A stretch of 64,000 nt of DNA, from positions 806,001 through 870,000 of the forward strand of contig NZ_JAJPWV010000001.1 of the NCBI RefSeq assembly GCF_021215455.1. Direction: 5' to 3'. The DNA comes from Mucilaginibacter roseus (GTDB lineage: Bacteria; Bacteroidota; Bacteroidia; Sphingobacteriales; Sphingobacteriaceae). The translations under genes and the position numbers were made by a program. Positions within the stretch are counted from its first letter, which is position 1. Each line of letters opens with the position of its first letter. The notes beneath the pieces are model-generated. The model had not been told where the DNA came from, made no database searches, and was given only the letters and a program-made list of their open reading frames with translations. This document shows, piece by piece, positions 52,003 to 59,288 of this stretch.

Positions 52003-52459
52003 AACTGTAAGTTCTTTTATTCATATAAACGTAAAATGCAGGTTTGCACTTTTTCCGATCAAGACCTAATATTAACATGATAGGATGGTCTATAGAAACA
52101 GCATCTGACGCTACTATTTCTTTAAGAGCATTCAAGTCGGTGTAACTTGGGATCGGGGCCGCATTAGGATGGGTGTGCCATTCCCCAACGTATATTTTAG
52201 GTTTTTCCTCTTCATAAACGGCTTTCAGTCGCTCCTTCAAACCTTTGTCCCCACGTTCAAAACTTGATGGCGATGATCTATAGTCGTCCGGTAATAAAGT
52301 TCCTGTAATAATAACTTGTTGCTGACCCTCCATATAATATCCGATCAATATCCCACCAAATTCTTTAGGATAATGTTCTCTACCCACTGTTTCTATAGAA
52401 GACATAAGTGCGTCATCAATGTTAATGGTCAGATCAAGCTCTCTGTTAATTAAAATCAA
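51989..52459 (-). CDS. cap3: CBASS Cap3, JAB/JAMM isopeptidase
   Basis: A 156-residue Mov34/MPN metalloprotease. The JAMM zinc site is complete: Glu33 in FGGILIG context, His95 and His97 in EWHTHPN, Ser105 and Asp108 in PSYTD. In type II CBASS, Cap3 removes the CD-NTase from proteins to which Cap2 has attached it. It overlaps cap2 by 4 bp and the effector gene by 14 bp, so the operon is tightly coupled. Confidence 0.92.
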   Translation of the reverse strand: MILINRELDLTINIDDALMSSIETVGREHYPKEFGGILIGYYMEGQQQVIITGTLLPDDYRSSPSSFERGDKGLKERLKAVYEEEKPKIYVGEWHTHPNAAPIPSYTDLNALKEIVASDAVSIDHPIMLILGLDRKKCKPAFYVYMNKRTYSYENI

Positions 52460-54102
52460 AATGTGATCGATTTTATTTGAAAATCATTCCCTTCGCTTGC
52501 TGATAGATAAAAACTACGTAAAGGTTTTGCGCTCATTAAAGTCAAATTGATCTGTTTAATCGCGTACTGAACCAAAACGGAAATATCGTTGTAACCCGCT
52601 CTAAACGTCGGATTCCAGCACCCGGTAGGGTTATAAAGGTCTTCTTCGACCTCCTTATTCAAAAGTTTCAACACATGTACCAAGGACATGTATAAATTTG
52701 GATTTACCGCACAAATCAACTCTTGCGCATGGTTAGTAATTGACAAGTTGACCACATTTGCATCAAGCTCCAGACGGTCAATTAAATGTGCCAAATCATT
52801 ATCGGCAGTACAATCTATTACAAGATCGTATCCGTTAAAGTATTCCCGAAAAAATTTCTGACCGTCCAGATCCTCCCATAAGAACTTTACGCCGTCAGTG
52901 ATCATTACATTTCCTGCGGTTTCTATAAACGGCGAAATATCATTCAACTGCACACGCAATTCATCAACCTTATCATTGACCCCGGTTGAAAACTGATATT
53001 CAGACCGGCAAACGTTTCCGGGTTCTTTAGCATCATAATCCACCAGATCGATCTTTTTGCAACCACCTCTGCAGAGCGTTTGAGCAACCATACTGCCAAT
53101 AGCGCCAATACCAATAATCAAGATCTTGGAGTCGGTAAGTTTACTGTCAAGTAAACCTCTGCCGAAAAAATATTCATAGCTGCAATTCTTCGTGTCGCCC
53201 CACAATATTTGTTGTTTTTTTAAGCGGGTGATATGGATAGTTCTTGCACCAGCAATTTTATCAACAAAGACAGGAAAATTACCCTTTTCAACATTGATTA
53301 ACTGCCAGTGTATCTCATTATCGCTAATAGGATATCCTAATAGAACGCTTATTTTAAGATAGTTTTGCTGTCGTAAAGATCTTTCCGTAGCAGCAAGGAG
53401 ATCTACAAAATCCTGCGGTAAAACCCCATTAAGGTCATCCCAATCTTCGACCATAAATCGCTTATTTTTAACTGGAGGCCCTTCTAAAAAAACAAACATT
53501 CCCTGATGTGGATGAAGGGCCTTGTAACCTTTATTCCACTTACATTCTACATCCTCGCCTTTAACTTTAATCGATTGAAGTATGTAGGTTGCCGTACGAA
53601 TACCTTTGACCTTACCTTCAGCTAATAATGAATAGTTTATGGTGCCATGATCCCCGGGCTTAAATACATGATTCAAGTCCGTAAACAGCATAACCTGCCT
53701 AATCCCAGAAACTGCCACCATGGGCGTGATAACGTGCTCATAATGGCTATCAGCACTTTGGTCAATAAGATATTTCTGCATCCAGGCTTTTAAGGATGCA
53801 ATATCGATATGAAGTTTCTCCATCAGGCTTGGATGATGACTTGTATGAATACAAATCGAACCGTCCGCGTTTACATGATCGTAAATGATCAGGTCTTTAT
53901 TAAGGAATCTGATGGTCTCCATATTATGAAATTGTGCTGGGTAAGGGCGCTCGATGAAAACAGTGAAATTTTCCTTCCTGTCACCAACAGTAACCTCTAA
54001 AGAACCCTTTACAGTAGTATTATCAATAGTAAAGGGTTCTATGATGGTTACATTTTCAATGGAGCCAACGACCGAGACAATTTGTTGCAGCCGTTCCTTC
54101 AT
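52456..54102 (-). CDS. cap2: CBASS Cap2, fused E2-E1 conjugating enzyme
   Basis: A 548-residue protein with an N-terminal E2-like domain (catalytic Cys near residue 84 in GSICIHTSHH) and a C-terminal ThiF/E1 domain. The adenylation loop is ILIIGIGAIGSMVAQTLCRGG near residue 318, with DYDAKEPGNVCRSEY after it and the likely E1 catalytic Cys in GCWNPTF near residue 495. Cap2 is known to join the CD-NTase C terminus to target proteins, raising its activity. It shares one base with the CD-NTase stop. Confidence 0.93.
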   Translation of the reverse strand: MKERLQQIVSVVGSIENVTIIEPFTIDNTTVKGSLEVTVGDRKENFTVFIERPYPAQFHNMETIRFLNKDLIIYDHVNADGSICIHTSHHPSLMEKLHIDIASLKAWMQKYLIDQSADSHYEHVITPMVAVSGIRQVMLFTDLNHVFKPGDHGTINYSLLAEGKVKGIRTATYILQSIKVKGEDVECKWNKGYKALHPHQGMFVFLEGPPVKNKRFMVEDWDDLNGVLPQDFVDLLAATERSLRQQNYLKISVLLGYPISDNEIHWQLINVEKGNFPVFVDKIAGARTIHITRLKKQQILWGDTKNCSYEYFFGRGLLDSKLTDSKILIIGIGAIGSMVAQTLCRGGCKKIDLVDYDAKEPGNVCRSEYQFSTGVNDKVDELRVQLNDISPFIETAGNVMITDGVKFLWEDLDGQKFFREYFNGYDLVIDCTADNDLAHLIDRLELDANVVNLSITNHAQELICAVNPNLYMSLVHVLKLLNKEVEEDLYNPTGCWNPTFRAGYNDISVLVQYAIKQINLTLMSAKPLRSFYLSASEGNDFQIKSITF

Positions 54103-55049
54103 TAGCCAAAACGTGTTACAGGTGGAACAGAGAATCCTCCGCCTCCATAACTATTCTTTTGGTCGTTTAGCGGAAATTTATCGTTGAGCGGAAAGTATAA
54201 TTTAATATTGTCGCTATTCTCATCAACACGCTTTACAATATTAGCCATATCATCGCTCATGACGGTCTTATCCCAATCACTTAACGAATCCGCAACTTCG
54301 TTGCCGGTGTTACCTGGATCAGAAAGTGATACCGTCTTGACATTATCACGAATATACTCCAGCACGATTTTAAGCATATCCCAAAGACTTCCGGAAACGT
54401 TTTTTTTATCAAATGCTTTAATAACGATCAATTCGATGAAGAAAGATTTTGGCACCTTATTATTGTGAATTTTCCAAACCTTCAATAATCTGATTATCTT
54501 ACGGAGATCATTGCGGTTCGCGTTATCCCGAATGTTTGAAACCTGAGCACTTACATTCGTTCTAATATAATCACTACCTTCCGCTATCTTACCAAATTGG
54601 GAATAGACGTAAAGGTTAAGTTTTCTGTCTTCGGGGTATTGATCTTTATTCAATTCACGGCCAGGCACCACATCGATTTTAATGACGTGTCCGTCTCCAT
54701 CCGCATAAAATTCGATACCGATAGAGACCTTTTGTCGCCTAACGTAAGCTGTTCCCTGATACTTTTCGTTGAGAAAGTCATAAACGCTTTCGTACATCTC
54801 CTTTAACGTACTAAAAGCGTTGCGTTTAAACGGAGCCATCAGGTCGAAATCAAATTTCTTGTTGACGGCCGTATTCTTCGCGTAAGAACCTGAGTTAAAA
54901 GGTGAGTAAATATCGGTCCCGTATTCTTCGTTAAGAGCTGTAACGATATCATCACGTTTTGATTTGTGCTTGTCAAGTAGGGCCTGCTCTTTAGAAATCT
55001 TGTGGGTCGTCAGTACATCATTAAGGTGCTTGCTTCTATCTGTTGCCAT
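54102..55049 (-). CDS. CD-NTase (cyclic oligonucleotide synthase) of a type II CBASS
   Basis: A 315-residue nucleotidyltransferase. The active site is GSYAKNTAVNKKFDFDL with Gly54-Ser55, Asp67 and Asp69, and a third Asp near residue 126 in IKIDVVPG. It would make a cyclic di- or trinucleotide on phage infection. The C terminus is a flexible GGGGFSVPP segment ending in RFG. A terminal glycine is what Cap2 needs to attach the enzyme to targets. It is the first gene of the operon CD-NTase, cap2, cap3, effector, and carries an unusual strong Shine-Dalgarno sequence. Confidence 0.92.
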   Translation of the reverse strand: MATDRSKHLNDVLTTHKISKEQALLDKHKSKRDDIVTALNEEYGTDIYSPFNSGSYAKNTAVNKKFDFDLMAPFKRNAFSTLKEMYESVYDFLNEKYQGTAYVRRQKVSIGIEFYADGDGHVIKIDVVPGRELNKDQYPEDRKLNLYVYSQFGKIAEGSDYIRTNVSAQVSNIRDNANRNDLRKIIRLLKVWKIHNNKVPKSFFIELIVIKAFDKKNVSGSLWDMLKIVLEYIRDNVKTVSLSDPGNTGNEVADSLSDWDKTVMSDDMANIVKRVDENSDNIKLYFPLNDKFPLNDQKNSYGGGGFSVPPVTRFG

Positions 55050-55053
55050 TGCG

Positions 55054-55061
55054 CACCTCCT
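55054..55061 (-). promoter_or_regulatory. Strong Shine-Dalgarno sequence before the CD-NTase gene
   Basis: AGGAGGTG lies 4 bases before the ATG at 55049. Bacteroidota genes rarely use Shine-Dalgarno sequences, and no other gene in the window shows one this good. It may reflect recent transfer of the CBASS operon from another phylum or be chance. Confidence 0.6.
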
Positions 55062-56063
55062 GATTTAAGAACACACCTTTGAAATGAATTTGAGTTTTAA
55101 CTCGCTCGGAGGGGCTAAACACCCGATTTAATTTTGTAAAGTTCACCATACTGCTGGTATTAAGTTAAAAATTCCATGGCTAAAGCCAAGGGTTAGTTAT
55201 CGCGGCCAACCGGAATTAAAAACATTGCAGTAGGGATGATTGATAGTGAAAACAATTCTTACCTTTGCGCAGATTTTTAGAACCTTCTATGTTTATACAA
55301 CATTGTGGCCTATGAAGTCTGCATGGATCGTCGAAAATTTTTGCGGGCTTCATAACAAGGTCTTCAATACCAATGCCAACGCCACTTTTTTGTTGGCGCT
55401 AATCTCAATGATTTACTAACATCGATAGCGAATCAATCTTTAAAAAGAGACTTTACCAACCAAAATACTAATATTTTTAACACTACGTAGCTTTTAATCT
55501 TATAAGCTGTGTTGAAAACATAAAGTTATACACTGTGGCAGTTACGTCAGCATGGCAGCTTTTAATAAACAGTCTTGTGACAAAATTGAAATTACCTGTC
55601 AGTTAGTGTGTTTTAAACACTATTGTTTAATGAATACTATCAGCCGCTTTTTTATAAACTTAATAATAAGAGTACCTGAATTCAGGATATTAAATAATAT
55701 TCAGAGGGTTCTTATAAGGTAAAATACTGCGTGTTATTTTGCCGTAACTTGGCGTCTAACCGACAAAAACTATTTTTTCACTCTGAAATTATTCAGCCAT
55801 AGCTAATAAACTAGAGCAAATAGCGCTAAAATCTCCTTTTTCATAAATGCCGTATAGCAGACAGCAACGCTTTTAGAGTTCTAATATAATTTCTATCCTG
55901 ACAATCCGCGATTTCGTATTCCGCTTCCTCATGAATAGCCGACCCTAAGGTTATGAACCTAATTGCACAAATAATATAGATTGTTCAAACTCCGACTCGG
56001 ATAAACTCGGAGTAAATTCCAATTCCTTCAACTCATCTTTGGATAAAATATCCTACCTCGTAC
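55062..56063. other. Gene-free AT-rich region between CBASS and mobilization genes
   Basis: About 1 kb with no credible frame on either strand. It has a few short inverted repeats, for example ACTCCGA/TCGGAGT (55989-55995, 56007-56013) and GCCAAC/GTTGGC near 55376-55398. It probably holds promoters for the CBASS operon and the transfer origin region, but I see no clear promoter consensus. Confidence 0.4.
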
Positions 56064-56171
56064 ATGAGGTGTGATATATATTTATATCAGGTCAGCACCT
56101 TTGTACTTAAACAAACGCAGGGTAAAAAAGCACCCAAGGTGTGCGCACGTTGTGAGCTATCCTTAATGGAA

Positions 56172-56212
56172 GGGTACAACTTTGTTGCAAGGGTACAACT
56201 TCAAAGTTGTAC
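56172..56212. repeat. GTACAACTT direct and inverted repeats upstream of mobilization genes
   Basis: GGGTACAACTT occurs at 56172-56182 and 56191-56201. The second copy forms a perfect inverted repeat with AAGTTGTAC at 56204-56212 over a two-base spacer. It is 58 bp before the HTH gene and about 450 bp before mobC. The position suggests an operator for the HTH protein or part of the oriT. Confidence 0.55.
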
Positions 56213-56269
56213 TTGTGGAGCATCTGACAGGAATTTAGGTTTGAGTTTTATATCAGTAAATTAATAATT

Positions 56270-56560
56270 ATGGCAGCAGAAATCATCACGAAGGAAGACT
56301 TGCAGGAGTTTGGAGAACGACTGCTTAGTCAAATGAAAACACTGATCAGCGGCGGTTCAAATGAAGAGCCAAGGAAGTTTTTAAAGAGCTACCAGGTTAA
56401 GAACCTGCTCAAGATCTCCAGCAATACACTACAAACGCTCAGAGATAACGGCACTATTCCCTTCACTAAGATCGGCGGTATCCTGTATTACAATTACGAG
56501 GATATCATGAAGGTTTTAAAGGGAGATGTTAAAAGCAAGCGGATCAGTTTTAGTAAATAG
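56270..56560 (+). CDS. Excisionase-like helix-turn-helix protein
   Basis: A 96-residue protein with a MerR/excisionase-type HTH at about residues 42-90 (FLKSYQVKNLLKISSNTLQTLRDNGTIPFTKIGGILYYNYEDI). The N-terminal 35 residues are helical. This type is very common next to Bacteroidota relaxase genes and may act in excision or control of mobilization. It is the first gene of the mob module. Inverted GTACAACTT repeats lie directly upstream. Confidence 0.85.
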   Translation: MAAEIITKEDLQEFGERLLSQMKTLISGGSNEEPRKFLKSYQVKNLLKISSNTLQTLRDNGTIPFTKIGGILYYNYEDIMKVLKGDVKSKRISFSK

Positions 56561-56664
56561 ATATGTGTTCAGCGTTTAGGAGCAAGCCATGTTTTCGCTA
56601 CGCTTAAACGGCTTGCTCCTTCGGAGGTAAGCAAGATTTTGCACTTCGTTTAAAATCTAAGATC

Positions 56665-57000
56665 ATGGGAAGACCGGCTTTACAGGAAGAGGATAAAAGG
56701 ACTATACAAGTCAATATCCGGCTAACGAAACAAGAAAACGATATGGTGTGCAACTATGCCCAGGCATCGGCAATGACACCAGCCAACTGGATCAGGCAGA
56801 AAGCATTTACCGGCAGGTTCCCTGCCATCAAGCTGTCACCGCTTAAAGCCGAATTGTACCGGGAGCTGCACAAGATCGGTGTTAACCTGAACCAGGCAGT
56901 AAAACAAGTTAACGCGGGTAAACTATCACCGGCATTCTTGACGATACTGACTACTTTGATCAAAACACAGAAGGACATATTTAACTGCTTAATGAAATGA
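56665..57000 (+). CDS. mobC: MobC-type relaxosome protein
   Basis: A 111-residue protein with an N-terminal ribbon-helix-helix-like region (KRTIQVNIRLTKQENDMVCNYAQASAMTPANWIRQKAF) and a C-terminal MobC helix (LHKIGVNLNQAVKQVNAGKLSP). MobC helps the relaxase open the DNA at oriT. The stop overlaps the relaxase ATG by 4 bp, indicating coupling. Confidence 0.88.
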   Translation: MGRPALQEEDKRTIQVNIRLTKQENDMVCNYAQASAMTPANWIRQKAFTGRFPAIKLSPLKAELYRELHKIGVNLNQAVKQVNAGKLSPAFLTILTTLIKTQKDIFNCLMK

Positions 57001-58205
57001 CAGCAGACCAGGTAAAAGGAAAAGGATTCAGGGGCGCATTGCGGTACAATCTGCAAAAGGTTGAGCATGGTAAGGCGAAAGTCCTGGATATGACTTTTAC
57101 ATCGGGCAAAGAGGATCCTATCATGCGTGAGGTGGCTTTGGTCAGAATGTTAAGGCCAAACCTTCAAAAATACTTCTATCATACTTCGCTCAACTTTCCG
57201 CCCAATGAGAACCTGGGTGATGAACAAATGAACCTAATTGCAAATGAATATTTGACCAACATGGGATTTGACCAGCACCAGTATGCCATCTTCCGCCATT
57301 ACGATGCCGATCATCCACACCTGCACATCCTTGTCAACCGTATAGGCTATGATGGTACAGTCGTGTCTGACAGCAAAGATTACCAACGCAGTGAACAGGT
57401 GCTGAGAAAGTTGGAAAAGCAGCATGGCTTAACAGAGGTCATCTCCAGCAGACAAGCGCAGGAACGGGCCATGACCAAGAATGAACTGGAGATGATGAAG
57501 CGAACGAATGTGCCGTCCTCCAAAATGCAGTTACAGGAGATCATTAAAGATGTGCTCAGTAGAAAGCCGGATACCGCACGGTTCATTCACGCTTTAGAAT
57601 CTAAAGGGATCAACGTATTATTTAACCAGGCCAGCACCGGCTTTGTCAGCGGCATATCCTACGGTTATGAAGGTATGCAGTTCAAAGGCGCTCATTTAGG
57701 TAATGCTTACAAATGGCAGGCCATTAAAAATGCTATCAGTTATGAACAAGAAAGAGATCGCCCAGCAATTTACCAGGCAAATGTTAGGACAAGAGACTTC
57801 CAACAATCAGCAAGAGCCGGTAAAACCACCACAAGAGGAACAGCAACCGGAAATGAAGCAGATACAAAAGTTACTGCCGGAAATAGAAAAGCTATACAGC
57901 AAGGCGCTGGAAAACTACAGGATCAGATCAGAGCAAAAGATAGCAGACACCAGCAGGCGGCTGGAGCTGATGGACAGCACAGCAACGAATCTGGCGTTCC
58001 AAATCAAAAGTATCGTATACAGCGCGGAACAGATCTACAAAGCCAACAACAAGGTAGGCAGCAGGTGGGTCATCAGGCTTTACCTGGTAGCGATCTTATC
58101 GGAAATTTGCTCGGCACTAGTCACCCTGCTGGTGATATGGATCAAAGTGCATTGAATGAGTTCAAACGCAAGCGTAAGAAGCGAAAAGGGCAAAGATTGG
58201 GCTAA
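56997..58205 (+). CDS. mobA: Relaxase / mobilization nuclease (MobA/VirD2 family)
   Basis: A 402-residue relaxase. The N-terminal KGKGFRGALRYNLQK has candidate nicking Tyr, and the metal-binding motif is RHYDADHPHLHILVNRI near residues 98-114, with the H-x-D-x4-H-x-H arrangement of MOBP-type relaxases. From about residue 250 the protein is low-complexity (Gln, Ala, Gly) and ends in a basic tail (KRKRKKRKGQRLG). Residues from about 248 on are encoded by DNA that also encodes another protein in a shifted frame. No type IV secretion genes are seen, so the element is probably mobilized in trans. Confidence 0.9.
   Translation: MTADQVKGKGFRGALRYNLQKVEHGKAKVLDMTFTSGKEDPIMREVALVRMLRPNLQKYFYHTSLNFPPNENLGDEQMNLIANEYLTNMGFDQHQYAIFRHYDADHPHLHILVNRIGYDGTVVSDSKDYQRSEQVLRKLEKQHGLTEVISSRQAQERAMTKNELEMMKRTNVPSSKMQLQEIIKDVLSRKPDTARFIHALESKGINVLFNQASTGFVSGISYGYEGMQFKGAHLGNAYKWQAIKNAISYEQERDRPAIYQANVRTRDFQQSARAGKTTTRGTATGNEADTKVTAGNRKAIQQGAGKLQDQIRAKDSRHQQAAGADGQHSNESGVPNQKYRIQRGTDLQSQQQGRQQVGHQALPGSDLIGNLLGTSHPAGDMDQSALNEFKRKRKKRKGQRLG
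57742..58155 (+). CDS. Mob-associated coiled-coil membrane protein, encoded within the relaxase gene
   Basis: A 137-residue protein in the +1 frame relative to mobA. It begins MNKKEIAQQFTRQML, has a Gln/Pro-rich stretch, then a heptad-like helix (LLPEIEKLYSKALENYRIRSEQKIADTSRRLELM) and a C-terminal membrane helix (VIRLYLVAILSEICSALVTLLVIWI). The structured helix plus membrane span looks like a true protein, while the mobA frame is low-complexity here. This suggests that the mobA tail evolved by overprinting. It could anchor the relaxosome at the membrane. Confidence 0.65.
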   Translation: MNKKEIAQQFTRQMLGQETSNNQQEPVKPPQEEQQPEMKQIQKLLPEIEKLYSKALENYRIRSEQKIADTSRRLELMDSTATNLAFQIKSIVYSAEQIYKANNKVGSRWVIRLYLVAILSEICSALVTLLVIWIKVH

Positions 58206-58221
58206 CAAATAAGCCTATCTA

Positions 58222-58587
58222 TTACAAAACCCTTCTCGGCCTTTTCTTTCGTTCCTCGGTGCCTGGCCTGGATACTTTTTGATAAACGGGCTGTCTCTGT
58301 GAAGTAAATGCTTTAGGCGCGTGGCTTTGTTTTGCAGCGGGTTCTTCATTAATCTTCACGGTGAGTTGTTTCCCGCTCATGTCAGCGCCATCCAGTGCTT
58401 CGGCGGCAGCTTCAGCCCCTTTTCGGTCATTCATTTCGATAAAAGCATAGCCTTTACAGATGCGCGTTTTCTTATCACGAACGATCTTAATAGTGCTGAT
58501 GTCACCATGAGGTGCAAATAACTTAGCCAGCTCCAGTTCGTCGATCTCTAAAGGAAAGCCGCCAACAAATAATTTCACTAATTCCAT
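58222..58587 (-). CDS. RNA recognition motif (RRM) protein
   Basis: A 121-residue protein. RNP2 is KLFVGGFP at residues 5-12 and RNP1 is KGYAFIEM near residues 44-51, spanning one RRM, followed by a basic disordered tail ending KKRPRRVL. These glycine-poor small RRM proteins are widespread in Bacteroidota and bind RNA with broad or unknown targets. Start 58587 (MELVKLFVGG) is the family N terminus; the longer frame is not. The 5' region carries repeated AGAAATGCA palindromes. It is convergent with mobA. Confidence 0.9.
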   Translation of the reverse strand: MELVKLFVGGFPLEIDELELAKLFAPHGDISTIKIVRDKKTRICKGYAFIEMNDRKGAEAAAEALDGADMSGKQLTVKINEEPAAKQSHAPKAFTSQRQPVYQKVSRPGTEERKKRPRRVL

Positions 58588-58667
58588 AAGTTGACTGCAA
58601 ATGTAGAGATATAGAAAAATAGATTTGTGCATTTGTAGAAATGACCATTTCTGTAAATGCAGAAAGT

Positions 58668-58693
58668 TAGAAATGCAGAAATATGCATTTCTA
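58668..58693. repeat. AGAAATGCA inverted repeats upstream of the RRM gene
   Basis: TAGAAATGCA (58668-58677) and TGCATTTCTA (58684-58693) are perfect inverted repeats. Related words CATTTGTAGAAATG and CATTTCTGTAAATG lie at 58629-58660. They are 80-110 bp upstream of the RRM start on its coding strand, so they could be a promoter operator or an RNA hairpin bound by the RRM protein itself. Confidence 0.5.
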
Positions 58694-58751
58694 ATAAATA
58701 AACTATCCATGGCTGACTGCAAATAAAAAAAGCCTCTTGCGGAGCTTCAAA

Positions 58752-59147
58752 TTATTTTGAGTTTTTTAACAGTTCGATTTTCTCTCGCTCACTAGCTAAC
58801 AGTTGCTCATAGAGTTTTTTGTTTTCTTCATACACTTCAACCAATTTGTCAATTGGATTGAATGTGCTATTAAAAGCATAAACAGCACCGTTATTCGTGC
58901 TATTATCGTTAAATGTATTAAAGTAGTTAACAACGGCTTCTTCACTGAAGTTCTTGATTGCCTCCGGCGTTACACCTAATACCTTTGCGATTTTACTTAA
59001 GGCATCTTCTTCAACATCAGAACTTTGTTCAATCTTAGAGATTGCTTGTTGACTGATACCAAGTTCTAAGGCAAGCGTTTCCTGCTTTATACCGCGTAAT
59101 TCGCGAATCTTGCTGATCTTTCTTCCAATGTGTAAAGTCTCTGCCAT
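58752..59147 (-). CDS. XRE-family HTH regulator, module copy 2
   Basis: A 131-residue paralogue of the 43309-43695 protein. The HTH part (GRKISKIRELRGIKQETLALELGISQQAISKIEQSSDVE) is nearly the same; the linker differs, and the C-terminal helix (DKLVEVYEENKKLYEQLLASEREKIELL) is similar. It is divergent from the HEPN-like gene at 59289. Conserved palindromes lie between them, so it probably represses both. Confidence 0.87.
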   Translation of the reverse strand: MAETLHIGRKISKIRELRGIKQETLALELGISQQAISKIEQSSDVEEDALSKIAKVLGVTPEAIKNFSEEAVVNYFNTFNDNSTNNGAVYAFNSTFNPIDKLVEVYEENKKLYEQLLASEREKIELLKNSK

Positions 59148-59193
59148 GGCGTAAATGTATCAATTATTGTAAATGTACGAAACAACCGCATTA

Positions 59194-59206
59194 TTGTAAA
59201 GTACAA
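59194..59206. promoter_or_regulatory. Operator-like palindrome between XRE and HEPN-like genes, copy 2
   Basis: TTGTAAAGTACAA has the same TTGTA/TACAA arms as copy 1 (43250-43262). A second site TTGTAAATGTACGA starting at 59167 matches the complement of TTGTACATTTACGA in copy 1. The remaining intergenic sequence, including GCTATTCTTTTGTGTTGC on the HEPN side, is also shared. Confidence 0.6.
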
Positions 59207-59288
59207 ATCGCTGTGGTTCGGCACATGGTTACACTGCTATTCTTTTGTGTTGCTGGTCAATGCAGGCCCGGTAACAATAGCATTAGTC

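Noticed and set aside
56064..56264. 66-residue plus-strand frame before the mob module
   Set aside because: It spans the GTACAACTT repeats and has no recognisable features. I treated it as noncoding.
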